From positions 150,841,890-150,905,889 of the forward strand of contig CAXKWD010000009.1 of the NCBI GenBank assembly GCA_964059195.1: a stretch of 64,000 bases of DNA. The letters are read 5' to 3'. The translations under genes were made by a program, and so were the position numbers. Positions 45,861-56,297 of this stretch are shown here, one piece after another (the first letter of the stretch is position 1; each line of letters opens with the position of its first letter). Origin of the DNA: Ectobius pallidus (lineage: Eukaryota; Arthropoda; Insecta; Blattodea; Ectobiidae). The notes below the pieces were generated by a model. It was not told where the DNA came from, searched no databases, and saw nothing but the letters and a program-made list of their open reading frames with translations.

Positions 45861-46018
45861 CCGGTATCTGCCATGTCCTGTTATGCTCTCTGCCAGAGCA
45901 TAGCATACACAGGACATGGGAGATACCGGATACTATCTATCAGGACCAATTATTCGCGAAAGAGCTAAACTTCTAGCTGATAAAATTAACAGTTTGTCTG
46001 CAAAAAAAACTGACTCTC
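45861..46018 (+). mobile_element. Hairpin plus possible pogo-type transposase fragment
   Basis: CCGGTATCTgCCATGTCCTG and its complement form a hairpin (45861-45935). A frame after it (YYLSGPIIRERAKLLADKIN) resembles the SGPxIxEKAxxLAxKL segment of the Tc5/CENP-B-type DNA-binding domain. Short and broken. Confidence 0.35.
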
Positions 46019-46160
46019 GGTAGCACCCCTGTCTTCCACTCTGGTGAACTAGGTTAGATTCCTGGCCAGATTGGGGATTTTTCACACATGAAAAATTCCT
46101 TTCCTGGGTTCAGGATTAGGTTATTTAGGTTTACTTGATAGGTTGATATGCACTCCGTGC
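46018..46160 (+). mobile_element. tRNA-derived SINE-like sequence
   Basis: CGGTAGCACCCCTGTCTTCCAC followed by B-box-like GGTTAGATTCC and a body (GATTGGGGATTTTTCACACATG). Similar tRNA-like head at 57265-57325. Confidence 0.45.
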
Positions 46161-46391
46161 GCAGTTCTCATTAAAACAACTGGCTCAGAATAATATATTC
46201 ATGATGTGACATTTTCTGTAAGTATAGTGCTATAATTTTTTTTGGTAAAAAATTGCTTTTTTATGATTAATCCAACTATCCAGATATTTGATTACCTCGA
46301 TCAGGTTCAGTCCCATTTAATCCAGATAATTGGAGTTCTGCTGTACTTAAATTGAAATATGATTGGTGCTTATTATGCTGTGTCTTCACAG

Positions 46392-46553
46392 ATACCACGA
46401 GATCTGTTGTCACCGTGTGAGAATCTGGATGTGTCACAAATCAGGTTTCCCCAGGCTAACAACTGTGAAGACTGGTCCAGTATAGCTTCCAGGATAGCGA
46501 TGGCATCTATTGGCTCCCAGGGCACAATGGGAGGACTCCTCGTAGCTGGATTC
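46392..46553 (+). CDS. Marf: Mitofusin exon, lead-in and first half of the membrane anchor
   Basis: Acceptor GTCTTCACAG (to 46391), donor TTC|GTAAGT (46554). It spans 54 codons in phase 0 (578-631). It ends in SIGSQGTMGGLLVAGF, the glycine-rich start of the first membrane segment, which is split by the next intron. Confidence 0.95.
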
Positions 46554-46825
46554 GTAAGTATATTCTTTAAATTAGACAAGCTAAATTAAGCTAAATAATC
46601 ACAATATTGAGAGTTGTGAAGGTACAGCTTACTGATTTTTGAAAATATTTCTTTTTATTTAAACATGCACAACCTTATTTGTGCAAAAATTATTTAAATA
46701 TCTGCATCACTTGTAAAGTTGTCAGTCACCGGTGTAATTTAATGTTATATGTTTAACACTATTCCCACAAACTTCATTTTTAGTACCAATACAGTTTCCC
46801 TAAGGTTTCAAAAAATATTGAACAG

Positions 46826-46926
46826 AATTTAAATTTATTTATTTATTTATTTATTTATTTTTTTTTTTTTATTTTTTTTTTTTTTTTTTTTTTATTTTTT
46901 TTTTTTATTTTTTTTTTTTTTTTTTG
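46826..46926 (+). repeat. (ATTT)n / poly-T low-complexity tract
   Basis: Six or more ATTT units running into T-runs broken by single A, within a mitofusin intron. Confidence 0.9.
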
Positions 46927-47273
46927 CAGGTTGCTACAAATATACCTTTTGTTTAGAGAAAATAATTTGAGGATCAAAATCCTGTGTTCGTTTTTGTTTG
47001 TCTGTCTTTAAGCTTTAAAATGGAAAAATTTTAAAAATCGTTTGAGTTAAAAGGGAAACACTAAATTCTAATGTGGCCATTTTGAATAATTAATTGCATG
47101 ATGTTAATGTTTTTTAAAAGACAGATTTTGCAGTTCGATATGAGCCATGTATACTAAGGGAAATAAGATGGAATATAATCCTGAATGAAAATAATGAAAT
47201 GAAATATGACTGTAACAAACTAATGCAATCAGGTGTCTGTGTGTTCTTAATTTCTTGAAATCTTGAATTTCAG

Positions 47274-47470
47274 ATGTTGAAAACTGTCGGATGGCGGCTC
47301 ATACTCGTGACTGGTGCAGTGTATGGCTGTATTTATCTGTACGAGCGTGTCACATGGACCAATAAGGCCAAGGAACGAGAGTTCAAACGTCAGTATGTGA
47401 ATCATGCGACCAAGAAGTTGCGGCTGATAGTGGACCTGACATCTGCCAACTGCAGCCATCAAGTTCAACA
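47274..47470 (+). CDS. Marf: Mitofusin exon, membrane anchor and start of HR2
   Basis: Acceptor TTGAATTTCAG (to 47273), donor CA|GTGAGT (47471). It contains [20 protein letters not shown], the second membrane segment of the U-shaped outer-membrane anchor, then the basic [20 protein letters not shown] segment and the conserved [10 protein letters not shown] motif. 65 codons plus two bases. Confidence 0.96.
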
Positions 47471-47960
47471 GTGAGTAACACACATCCACTGAAGGGTTAA
47501 ATAAACATTCATTATGCACGGTGATTCAGGAACAATGGACAATATTCAGGGAACTAATTCGTCACGTTACGCTGATTAAAAAAGTTCATATGAACATGGG
47601 TCCGATTTTTCGTATTAAAGAAGATATGACATCCAGAGTGTTGATATTAATTTGGGAGAAATTTAAAGATATTAACTTGAATATCAACTGAAAGTCTATT
47701 GAATTGTCTACTTAATGACTTATAAATAATTTAAATACTATTTGCACACCATAAAATGCGTATCACACTAGATTTTAAAAGATGCCGGCACCGGCAGCAA
47801 TGGGTGCGTCATGCAGTTGTGAACTGCTCGTGTAGCATTACCAATTTCCTCCCATTCTTGACGGATTTGCTGCAACCATTGTCAAGTGGAGCGAGGTTCA
47901 CAAGATTGCTATTTTAATGATTTTCTACAAAAACTATCGAAGATTAGACATACATTCATA

Positions 47961-48356
47961 TACTTACTTACTCAATAGCAATAGACCAATCCTCAGCAAG
48001 CTAAAGGAATATGGAATCCGACGGTTCATTGCCACGCTTACATGAGCCCGCCATTCAATCCTATTCTGTGCTAACTCCATCCAGCCATCCCTCGCGAATC
48101 CTACTTCTCTTATTAAATCTATTCTATATTGTCCTTCCACCTACGTCTAGGTCTTCCAAGTGGTCTTTTCCCTTTGAGATACGTCTTTCCTCCCCCATTT
48201 CATCCTCCGTGATTTAATTACCCTTACTATATCTGGTGAAGATTACAGGTTATGAAGCTTGTTGTTATGCAGTTTTCTCCAGTCCCCATTTTCATCTCTC
48301 TTAGGCCCAAATATTTTCCTAAGCCCCCTGTTTTCGAACACTCTCAGATTTTGTCC
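47961..48356 (-). mobile_element. RTE-like LINE 3' end (family 2)
   Basis: Reverse complement matches 31682-32118 and 55852-56297 (SSPDIVRVIKS region, CTGGGTTCCAT-like 3'UTR), ending in (AGTA)n at 47961-47973. Frame broken. Lies in the last mitofusin intron. Confidence 0.7.
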
Positions 48357-48703
48357 TTATAATACAACCTTATAATACAACCAGCAGGATAATTGTCTTA
48401 TAAATATTTATTTTTAGATTTCTGAATAGAAGACTAGAAGATAAGAGTTTTTGGACTGCATAAAATCAGGCATTTCCTGATTTGTGTCTGCACTTAACTG
48501 CTGCCTTAATATTATTTGTGTCTGAAATTATTGCTCCTATGAACATACGTTCATATAAACTTTTTTAATCAGCATACCGTGAATATTGACCATTCCTCTT
48601 GAATCACCCTGTATGAGCTGACCTTATTGCGTCACTTACCATTATTTTGGTAGAACATGATTCAGGGATCCTTGTTCTCATTTTCTTGTGATTTGTTCCC
48701 CAG

Positions 48704-48908
48704 AGAGTTATCCAGCACATTCGCTCGCTTGTGCCATCTGGTGGATGAAGCAACCAATGACATGGATTCAGAAATAAAGGCACTAGACAAGGAAGTGAGA
48801 CAGTTAGAAGAAGCAGCGAACTCAGCGAAAGTGCTGCGTAACAAAGCCAACTACATCACCAAGGAGCTGGAGATGTTCGACGATGCGTACCTTAAGCTGC
48901 GAGATTAG
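48704..48908 (+). CDS. Marf: Mitofusin last coding exon, C-terminal HR2 coiled coil and stop
   Basis: The acceptor GTTCCCCAG ends at 48703. It encodes ELSSTFARLCHLVDEATNDM followed by heptad-type EIKALDKEVRQLEEAA and KANYITKELEMFDDAYL, then TAG at 48906-48908. This is HR2, which forms the antiparallel tethering coiled coil between mitochondria. Length and ending match the family. Confidence 0.96.
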
Positions 48909-49107
48909 ACACCGTAATTGCCTGCAAGTAAAAACAGGTTTTCTAGTGTATACCGAAACTTGCAATGTTCTCGTCACTGCCATCCGACTCTTCTCTTTCT
49001 CTCTTCTTCTTCTTCTTTATCTTTCTCCATGTTTTTTCATCTTGTTCAAAATGCCTTTCGGTTTTTCTATTACCATATCAGCTCAGTAACTAAACACAAT
49101 AAATAAG
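48909..49107 (+). promoter_or_regulatory. Marf: Mitofusin 3'UTR with AATAAA at 49098-49103
   Basis: The sequence after the stop has a CT/TTC-rich stretch (about 48990-49030) and no AATAAA until 49098-49103. That hexamer is formed by the last bases of a 14-bp target duplication plus the first bases of an inserted palindromic element. If it is not used, the next AATAAA is at 49523-49528 beyond the insertion. Which one is used cannot be told from sequence. Confidence 0.5.
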
Positions 49108-49410
49108 GTAGTATACGGTCGGTTGTTTAAACTCAAACTTCACTTACTTGTTTCTTTTCAAGAATCATGATTTCAATCAGCCTCCTGATCATCCTCAGCT
49201 TGTGTCCGACTGTTTTGAATTTCAGTTGTCACAAGGACAAACAACTGAAATTCAAAACAGTCGGACACAAGCTGAGGATGATCAGGAGGCTGATTGAAAT
49301 CATGATTCTTGAAAAGAAACAAGTAAGTGAAGTTTGAGTTTAAACAACCGACCGTATACTACATTATTTATAGTACCACTTCACTCTCAAAAATCCCACG
49401 TAAAATATTA
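49101..49410. mobile_element. Perfect palindromic insertion behind mitofusin, 14-bp TSD
   Basis: TAACTAAACACAAT flanks it (49087-49100, 49411-49424). Arms 49108-49229 and 49241-49362 agree over all 122 bp by eye around an 11-nt loop. A right tail (TAGTACCACTTCACTCTCAA) is shared with the 40.0 kb copy. It starts 192 nt after the mitofusin stop, so a readthrough transcript would carry a 122-bp hairpin. Confidence 0.85.
49272..49300 (+). ncRNA. Hammerhead-like core inside the palindrome arm
   Basis: CTGAGGA, one base, GATCA/TGATT stem, then GAAAT, with the same spacing as 35339 and 56620. Weak evidence on its own. Confidence 0.25.
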
Positions 49411-49439
49411 TAACTAAACACAATTACTACTGAGTTCTC

Positions 49440-50335
49440 CAGTTAAAAACCATGCTAAGTCCAACAGAAAAACTGTCTCTTGTTATTATATTAGTTTCCT
49501 TTATATTTTATATCAATTCCCTAATAAATCAACATGTCTTGAAAGGGTTGAGTGACAGCATAGGGCAAGAAACAAAATGTGTTGCACATAATACATGTTT
49601 TATGAACATGTTATTCTCTCTAAATCTCGCTCTGCAACTCAAAGCAAAACAATAACAAACACAACAGCGGCAGTGCGATGATTCCTAATGTGATAGGAAT
49701 ATTCTATAGCAGTTATTTTTTTTTCTGGAAAAAAGCAGTGCTACCAACAGTAAAGGTAGTGTTTGAAGGTATAAAATACATATTGCACATGTCATGTTAT
49801 ATTTCTTAATGGTCGATGTACGTAGTGGCTTGTGGGAAAATACCCTAACGTAAAACCTCTTTTTTGAAGGTTTATAATAGAACTGATTAGTTAACATGTT
49901 CTGAAACTGGTGGCTGCTATATCTAATTTTCTGGACCTGGCATGTTTTGTAACTGGATAACTCAACTGATTCCCCTGATGTTAGCAAATTATGTAAGAGA
50001 AATCACGTTGTATAAGATACAGCAACCTTAGCTGTCATGTAATCGTTCAATGGAACAGCAACTAGAGTATTTTTTAATTAATCATCAAAGAAGTCCAGAA
50101 ATTCTCAAATAAATGCTCCTTTAGTTCCTAGATTAGTATGTTTAACATCTTTGAGTTTAAAAGAAAATTACATGTTCAGATTTTTACTATTGCGTGACTT
50201 TTATGAAGGTTCGTTATTGGACCATGAATATAAACGTAAAATGAAATAATTATAAATTAATTTAAAGCTGATCAATTTGTCAGATTTTGAATCTGAGAAT
50301 TATTTCAATATTGCATAAGTTAATGCTGTATTTAT
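49440..50335. other. Intergenic stretch behind mitofusin
   Basis: AATAAA at 49523-49528 is a possible distal mitofusin poly(A) signal. No other feature recognised. Confidence 0.4.
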
Positions 50336-50958
50336 CTGAATATAAACCACTCCTGAATTTAAGCTGCCTTTTTAATGCAGCAGAAAATTAAAAATAAATA
50401 TACACTTCATATGACTTGCCAATGTTGAATTTTGTGCAGTTTGTCTATTTTACTTAATTCTGTACTTGGTTTAAAATTAGTATATTTGCTTTTGAGCAGC
50501 ACATCATACAGAAATATTCCGTTATACCTCTAACACAAAAGAAAACATATACACAGTTTTGTGTGTTTTCTACAATACTTTGATTGGGATCGATGTAATG
50601 ATAAATTAATTATTGTATCAATATCTTGAAAAAGATATAAAAAGGAGAGGAAGGTGCCAGAGAACTTACCAATTGGCAGGAGAAGCTGGTCTTCAATTGG
50701 TGCTGGCTCTGGTATCATAGAAACACATAAAAAGAAAGAACAATAAAAACGAAAATTTTCGGACAAACTTTGCCCTTTGTCAATCACTTAGAGAATGGAG
50801 CTTGAAGCTCTGTTTTCTGAAAATCAATATGGTCTTGGTTATGCGGTTATCGATGCTGAAAAGTAGGGGAACTGGCACTCATACATGGTTTTAGGCTGCA
50901 GGCATATTTTGCCTTAAACTAGGGGAAAAAATTGCAACTTATATTCAAGTAAATACGG
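50336..50958 (+). mobile_element. Decayed CCGTATT-family TIR element
   Basis: Left end GTATTTATCTGAATATAAAC, right end AACTTATATTCAAGTAAATACGG then TA. Carries a cassette shared with 63.5 kb (see 50670-50708). Confidence 0.5.
50670..50708 (-). other. Repeated exon-like cassette (39 nt) with splice-site-like borders
   Basis: - strand: pyrimidine-rich lead, CCAG, 39 nt (AGCCAGCACCAATTGAAGAC...), then TTG|GTAAGTTC. A 34-nt version with the same borders is at 63565-63598 and part of the donor-side flank at 26577-26611. Its repetition argues for a transposon piece rather than a gene exon. Confidence 0.35.
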
Positions 50959-50959
50959 T

Positions 50960-51191
50960 AAACGAAAGTTCCTCAGGCTTCCAGTCAGGTTCGGGCTTTC
51001 GGCGGCTACTTCTGCTGCCATCTTTGGGGAGGAAATGAGCTAGTCGAAGAGACTTGTTGGTAGTAGTCCAATCAGATGGTAATGTTTTACTTCAGGTGAC
51101 GAAATAGCTTTTGCTAGTTGCAAGTTTTGTTAAAAAAAAAAAACTACGTATTTAGGCAGCAAGCAGGAGATTGTAAAGTTTGGGTTTTAAA
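50960..51191 (+). promoter_or_regulatory. Candidate promoter/5'UTR of an unidentified gene
   Basis: This stretch is less AT-rich than its surroundings and includes GCTGCCATCTTTGG (a YY1-type GCCATCTT site) and CCAATCAG. It is followed by the short ORF start at 51192. No transcription start can be placed with confidence. Confidence 0.35.
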
Positions 51192-51234
51192 ATGAGGTAC
51201 GAAAAGCTGGAAGAGATGTTCCGTGAGGGACATG
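51192..51234 (+). CDS. Candidate first coding exon, unidentified gene (MRYEKLEEMFREGHG-)
   Basis: ATG in the context AAAATG, 14 codons plus one base (MRYEKLEEMFREGH, then G completed downstream), then donor CATG|GTAAGA at 51235. The composition (acidic/basic helix) and the splice donor look like a true first exon about 2.3 kb behind the mitofusin stop. No later exon was found before the window becomes repeat-filled, and the family is not recognised. Confidence 0.45.
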
Positions 51235-51240
51235 GTAAGA

Positions 51241-52000
51241 GAGCATATAAATATACGTTGTTTAGATTTGTGAAATAGCTAGGTACATACTTACCTTCCT
51301 TGGTCCTGATGTACAAAAAAATTATTTGTATGCCTTATTGTTAAAAGTTACTTCATCTAGGTGCTTTAGAAAACTGTATTTTCAATTAACTTGATTTTCA
51401 GAATATGAAAGATTAGTTTTAACAATAGCTGTGTATATATATTCAAGTTAATGCAATCAATTAGCCACGACTGGCTGGAATGTTTGTTTTTGATTTCTAA
51501 ACACTCAACTAAATTTTATACGAGCTTGCAAGATACTCATGTAAATAGACGTCTAGTCAGGCAGCTCCAAATAAATTGTATTACCAGCATCTTGTGTCTT
51601 ATTCACCAACAGTCCTCACATCCTGCACAATGTATTCCCACGAGAGATTATGACTTTGTGGATTATGACTGAACCTCATTTGTTAGAAAACTGCTTTTTT
51701 AAAGTGCCAGTGCTTATCATAGTGGAATCCAATTACATACAAAATATTATAATTATTTTTAATTATATGACAAAAGGATTGGGTATCTCCCCTCTTTTTA
51801 AGGATGTACGTTGTGAGGACTTCAGACGGGGATGTTTTTGTGAGTGAAACATTATTTAATTGAAAATTTTTTTTGTTTCCATAATCATGGGATGTGTTTC
51901 TGTATGTAAAATTTCAGTCAACTGAATCAGAACGTTTTTTAATCTTTTTATACGAATTTTACTTTTTTGGTGTTAATTAAAAAAAGAATGAAATTCAGAA
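51241..52000. other. Non-coding stretch, nothing recognised
   Basis: Would be intronic if the 51192 exon is real. Short frames only. Confidence 0.3.
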
Positions 52001-52980
52001 ATTGATGCCGCTTGGTGTAGATCCAGCGACAGCTCATTGTATTGTGTACAGAAATAACAAGCTTAGGAATCTAACTAGTGCCTAAATCTTTCGAAGAACT
52101 ACTCACCTACATTCATTTCTTATCCTAACACCAAGTTTTGAATTTAAACAATGTAAAAATTATTTACCCAAGGATTCCATTGTACCAGGATACGAACCAG
52201 TCATCTTAAAATTGGAAGTACAGCCCTCCAATGCGCTCAGCCATTTCCCATCTGTTTTCTGGATTGCAATTTAGTCATGCAATGGAATTTTTAAATTCAT
52301 TAATAAAATAGTAGTTTAATTAAAAATTAAGTGGTACCATTAATCGAACCAGGCATCCTAGCAATGGAAGCCATTTCTAATTTACTTTAATACATGTACT
52401 TGAGTAATCTCGAGTTTTCAAACTTATTGATGACATATTTAGTTTAAACAGGGGTTCGAACCAGACACCCTAGCATCAGAACACAGCCCTCCATTGCTTG
52501 CAACGATTTGTTATATATTTTTTGCACTCCTTAGCTAGTAAGTGTTACTTACGAAAGTTGTTTACATGGATCGTAAGTTGACATTCCCACACAGTCTTGT
52601 TGCTATGGCCGTTGCGATGAGGTTAAATTACTTACGGTCCAAGCGCCACGTCATAATTCATTACGATACACTTCATAATACAAGTCTTTATGGACAAAGC
52701 CCCCAGGACAAATATTCGGTTCCCATAACAACAAACACATGCGAATCACTTTCTGAAATAAACATCTATTTTCAAGAATGTATTTACATAATATTTTCAG
52801 GTAATATCACAATTAATATAATTAAATTGATATAAGTAACCATCGTGCAAAAAATAGCATGCAACACACGGGCCGTAAAGGCATTTACGGGTCTCGAAAA
52901 CTTAAAAACCCGAGGCTACCAGGAACCGTAGCATTGCATATTCAGCCCTTCAATGCTCGTAGCCATTTCTGATCTTCACA
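52000..52980 (-). repeat. Repeat region with several tRNA-like (B-box) stretches
   Basis: Similar blocks at 52185-52250, 52335-52375, 52448-52505 and 52905-52975 read on the - strand as ...GGAGGGCTGTACTTCC...GGTTCGTATCC-like, with accumulated changes. They surround the uninterrupted copy (52540-52900) of the repeat split at 1010-2700. Confidence 0.45.
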
Positions 52981-53379
52981 ATGTTAAGTGTGAATTAAGA
53001 TGTGTTCCTAAAACTAAGTCATGTACTGCCCTGAACTTTGAGGCCAGCCCAAATTGTGAATACACTAAAAAAATGGCATTGTGAGCGTACGTTGCACAGT
53101 GAAACTGACAATGTGCGCATGCGTCATGACACAAGACAGTACAGGAACTTACTTAAGGAACAAACCTATAACAGGGTAATAGTAAGTCGGCATCCATAGT
53201 TATTCATGAAGTGGCAATATCAAGATATCCAGAATTTTTTCAAGAAGTATTTCAACAGGTGGTAAGTTACATTGATAACCCTCAAAAGGGCATCACCTGG
53301 GAAATGATTTCGAAACCATGGTTCGAGAAAAGTTACTGTCCGAAGCAAGAGATGATTAAATTAAGAAAGGATTAGACAT

Positions 53380-53600
53380 TGCCATGACACCTGTGGGGTT
53401 ATATAAAATGAAGAAAAGAAATGATCCATATTGTGAATGTGGAGAAATCGGTAGGCTACAATTGAACACATGTTAATTGGATGTGAAATCAACAAAAAAG
53501 GGAGGCAAACTGTTACATTCTTTGTACAAAGAAGGCCCTTTAAAAATCACAAATATTAAATATAATCCTTTATTAGTGTTCAAGAAAATTAATAAAGTCG
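53380..53600 (+). mobile_element. LINE C-terminal CCHC fragment
   Basis: LYKMKKRNDPYCECGEIG, then after a frameshift IEHMLIGCEINKKG, the zinc-binding tail of LINE ORF2. Pseudogene. Confidence 0.55.
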
Positions 53601-54150
53601 TTAGAAAATTTTAAATAAAAAATTAATGGAACGTTTGCCCCATTTATTAAATTGAAGGATATAGACTTTATAACATGCTTCGGGAGAGTCTTTAAATAAG
53701 AACGTGTAAGATTGCGGACCAAACATGGCAAAGTGGGGAGACTGTTTCATTGTGTTAGTGGATGTGTCCGCCCAAGGTTCAATAAAGGAACATCGCAAAG
53801 TTCTGCTTTCCATTTACATTGATTTTAGCAACATTTTTACAACATACAATGAGAAAACAAAAGGCTCCATATTTAAATTTAAAATTCTGCAGCAGACTGA
53901 CTAAAAAATAAGTGAAATTTATGGTAATGTTAAAAATAGTCGTACATATAGGCGTACGACTCATGGTTGCGTCGTATGTCGTACAAATCCTGCCACGCGC
54001 GAGTGATGGTTTTTGTTTTCAATCGAAGCAGATTGACCAACTATGCATTGTACATTGCCTGTCAATACAAGGCTAAATAATGCATAATAGTAGCCAAAAT
54101 TTATTGCTTTAGTAAGATAGTTTAAATAATGCATAATACTATCCACATCG
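53601..54150. other. Intergenic stretch, nothing recognised
   Basis: Contains two short near-repeats TTTAAATAATGCATAATA (54072, 54120); no gene called. Confidence 0.3.
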
Positions 54151-54264
54151 TTAAGCCCGCGAAGCGGAGGCGGTAGCCATAGTGGAGTGCAAACGCGTTA
54201 TTATATTTCCCGCAGGGTTTGTTGTGTTTGTGAACCTGTCTACCCAGAATACTGGCTGCTCTGG

Positions 54265-54320
54265 TGGTAAGACGTCACACCTCTAACGTCCAATCACGAG
54301 TTCTTCACCATTCGGTAAAT
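54265..54320 (+). promoter_or_regulatory. Candidate promoter-proximal region with CRE-like and CCAAT motifs
   Basis: GACGTCAC (54271-54278) matches a CRE/ATF half-palindrome and CCAATCA (54290-54296) a CCAAT box. They lie 30-50 bp ahead of an ATG-bearing exon candidate, in a locally GC-richer stretch starting near 54150. Confidence 0.35.
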
Positions 54321-54491
54321 ATGGCGGAAATTTTGCAACTTTTACCCAAGGTCTATAGACAAACCCTGACTTTTTATTTTACCTACATCGTGGTGGGCGG
54401 ATCGAACCACATCATTCGTCGAGACAACATCTCTTCTCCACAGAACTATCTATACGGTAACAAAATACGTGTGATATTAGGTGTTTTATGA
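54321..54491 (+). CDS. Upstream ORF (56 codons) overlapping the start of the next exon candidate
   Basis: ATG with A at -3 and G at +4 opens a 56-residue frame (MAEILQLLPKVYRQTL...) that ends in a TGA overlapping the ATG at 54488 (ATGA). It could be a uORF, or an alternative N-terminus spliced at TACG|GTAACA (54462). Not recognised as a known family. Confidence 0.35.
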   Translation: MAEILQLLPKVYRQTLTFYFTYIVVGGSNHIIRRDNISSPQNYLYGNKIRVILGVL

Positions 54492-54624
54492 AGACAAAGT
54501 TCCGACTTGGAAAGTCTAGAGGTGGACTGTCACAGATACACAGAACCTCCCTTCTCTGCGGTGGTGTGGTTGTGTTGTGTATGTGTATCTTTGCGATGAA
54601 ACAGGACAATCATTCTGTATCACG
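54488..54624 (+). CDS. Candidate first coding exon of an unidentified type II membrane protein
   Basis: ATG, 45 codons plus two bases, then strong donor CACG|GTAAGT at 54625. The product starts MKTKFRLGKSRGGLSQIHR, a basic cytosolic tail, followed by a hydrophobic segment of about 19 residues (TSLLCGGVVVLCMCIFAMK) and a polar stretch. That is the layout of a single-pass type II (Golgi-type) membrane protein. Continuation exons were not found in the window, and a - strand gene lies within the would-be intron. Existence is inferred from exon structure only. Confidence 0.45.
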
Positions 54625-54929
54625 GTAAGTTAATAATTATTTCCTGTGTATTTTTCACTTTTTTGTGGAAAGTGTCTGAAACACTGGGAAATGGGAATGG
54701 AGATGTTCTAACCTATAGCCTAAATGGCAGTCTGTAAACAGAAAGTGGCTGTTGGAAGGCGAAAATTACGACTGGCAGTGAGTTGTGGGTCACATGATCC
54801 AGAAACAGAGCTATAAATTTGATGGCAATCAATGGTAATAGACTAGTTCTTAACCTAACTGCTACCAACCTAGGTCTACATGTCACTAACACAAATATGT
54901 AGACGCAGAGGGGGTGGAAAAAGACAAAT

Positions 54930-55610
54930 ACAAGGTGCACTTTAAGCTCCGCCCACTCGATATTCACATTTTTTTTCTCAGCGAAGCGTGGATGTAGATG
55001 TATATTGTCACCGACACTGCCGACCGTACCAGATATTAAAAATGCGAGAGTGCCCCTTGTACCAAATAGTAAAAATGCGAGAGTAAGTGCCTTGTACCCA
55101 ACGGTTTGTCACCCTGTTTATCCTCGAAGAATTCGCTAGATTGTGGTAGGCCTATAAAAGAAAGTGCTTCACTGAGGGTGGGTCAGGGCGGGATATGTCT
55201 CATGCGATGATGCACCTTATAACTTATTTGGTTTTTCCCAAATGCCCCTTAAGCTCCTCCCACTGAATTCACAAGAAGAGACATCTAGGTGACAAAGGTG
55301 GATCTACTAGCAGCGTTGAAAATTTAAAAAAAATTTAATTTTTTCCCCTTTCTCCGCTTCTTTTCTTCTTTCAACTATTCAGTTGCTTCTTTCCTTTACC
55401 CTGCCTATCTATTTCGGGCCTATTCCTCTCCTACTAATTTACGCATCTTACGGGATTCGAACACGAGGTCGTTACCATCATAGCTAGTCGTCTTAATCAC
55501 CACGCCATTGAGTGATTGTTGCAGTGTGAAGCGAGAATTCATCTAGTTTACAGAGCTACATAAAATAACGGAGATTGAGGTATTTCGTATTAATGATAAT
55601 TTTTTGGTTC
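54930..55610 (+). repeat. Repeat related to 7249-8520, with tRNA-like end
   Basis: TTTAAGCTCCGCCCACTC (54942) and TTAAGCTCCTCCCACTG (55250) match the 7.26 kb block. At 55440-55515 the - strand has CGTGTTCGAATCCCGTAAG, a B box, next to a tRNA-like head. Possibly a composite SINE. Confidence 0.45.
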
Positions 55611-55851
55611 AAGGGAAGTTTTAATTGGTAGAAGGGTAGTTTTGGTTTTATTAAACAACTTGTCTTGTGGGTGGCATATGGGCATACCAAATCGAAACCT
55701 CTTGTTCCCAAATCAACCTCTACCGTCATGTGGTGGGTCCCGAGTAATGCTAAAGAGGGTCTGGTGATGATTTGGTATAAGGGTTGTTTTCATATTATAG
55801 TAACTAGTGTATTATCCTGTTGGTTGTATTACATAGTTTGAGACATGGTCA

Positions 55852-56297
55852 CTTACTCTTTGGGAAGAACATAGTCTGAGAGTGTTCGAAAACAGAGGGA
55901 TTAGGAAAATATTTAGACCTAAGAGAGATGAGAATGGGAACTCGAGAAAACTGCATAATGACGAGTTTCATGACCTGTACTCGTCACCGGATATAGTAAG
56001 GGTAATTAAATCACGGAGGATGAAATGGGGGAAGAAAGACGTATCTAAAAAGTACTGACTGGGAGACCCGAAGGGAAAAGACTACTTGGAAGGCCTAAAT
56101 GTAGGTGGGAGGACAATATTAGGATAAATTTAAGGGAGTAGTATTTGCGAGGGATGGTTGGATGGAGTTAGCACAGAACAGGGTTGAATGGTGGGCTCAG
56201 GTAAGCACGGCAATGAACTTCTGGGTTCCATAAAATAGATAATATTCCTTTAGCTTGCTTAAGAATTGTCTATTGCCATTGAGTAAGTAAGTAATTA
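55852..56297 (+). mobile_element. RTE-like LINE 3' end (family 2)
   Basis: SLRVFENRGIRKIFRPKRDE...FHDLYSSPDIVRVIKSRRMK, then frameshifts, ending GCCATTGAG(TAAG)n. Close relative of 31682-32118. Confidence 0.7.

Larger units (their letters stand above)
12140..49528 (+). other. Marf: Mitofusin (Marf) gene, span from first visible exon to last plausible poly(A) signal
   Basis: Mitofusins are dynamin-related GTPases of the mitochondrial outer membrane that tether and fuse mitochondria. Twelve coding segments with GT-AG boundaries join in one frame to 764 codons plus stop, close to the usual 740-810 residues. In order the product has an N-terminal segment (1-100), a GTPase domain with P-loop GRTSNGKS (108-115), DSPG (203-206) and NRWD (262-265), a first helical region (about 320-560), two adjacent membrane segments (about 621-656) and a C-terminal heptad-repeat region (about 690-764). 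The acceptor at 12138-12139 upstream of the ATG implies at least one non-coding exon further upstream, not identified. Introns run from 137 bp to about 8.6 kb and are packed with mobile elements. Identification rests on family motifs read by eye. Confidence 0.95.

Noticed and set aside
49272..49300. Active hammerhead ribozyme
   Set aside because: Only the core order is seen; G-U closing pair with an extra base, no clear helix I or cleavage triplet. Reported only as a weak motif.
53961..54146. - strand ORF upstream of the 54.3 kb exon
   Set aside because: Overlaps a short direct repeat (TTTAAATAATGCATAAT) and shows no domain or splice signal.
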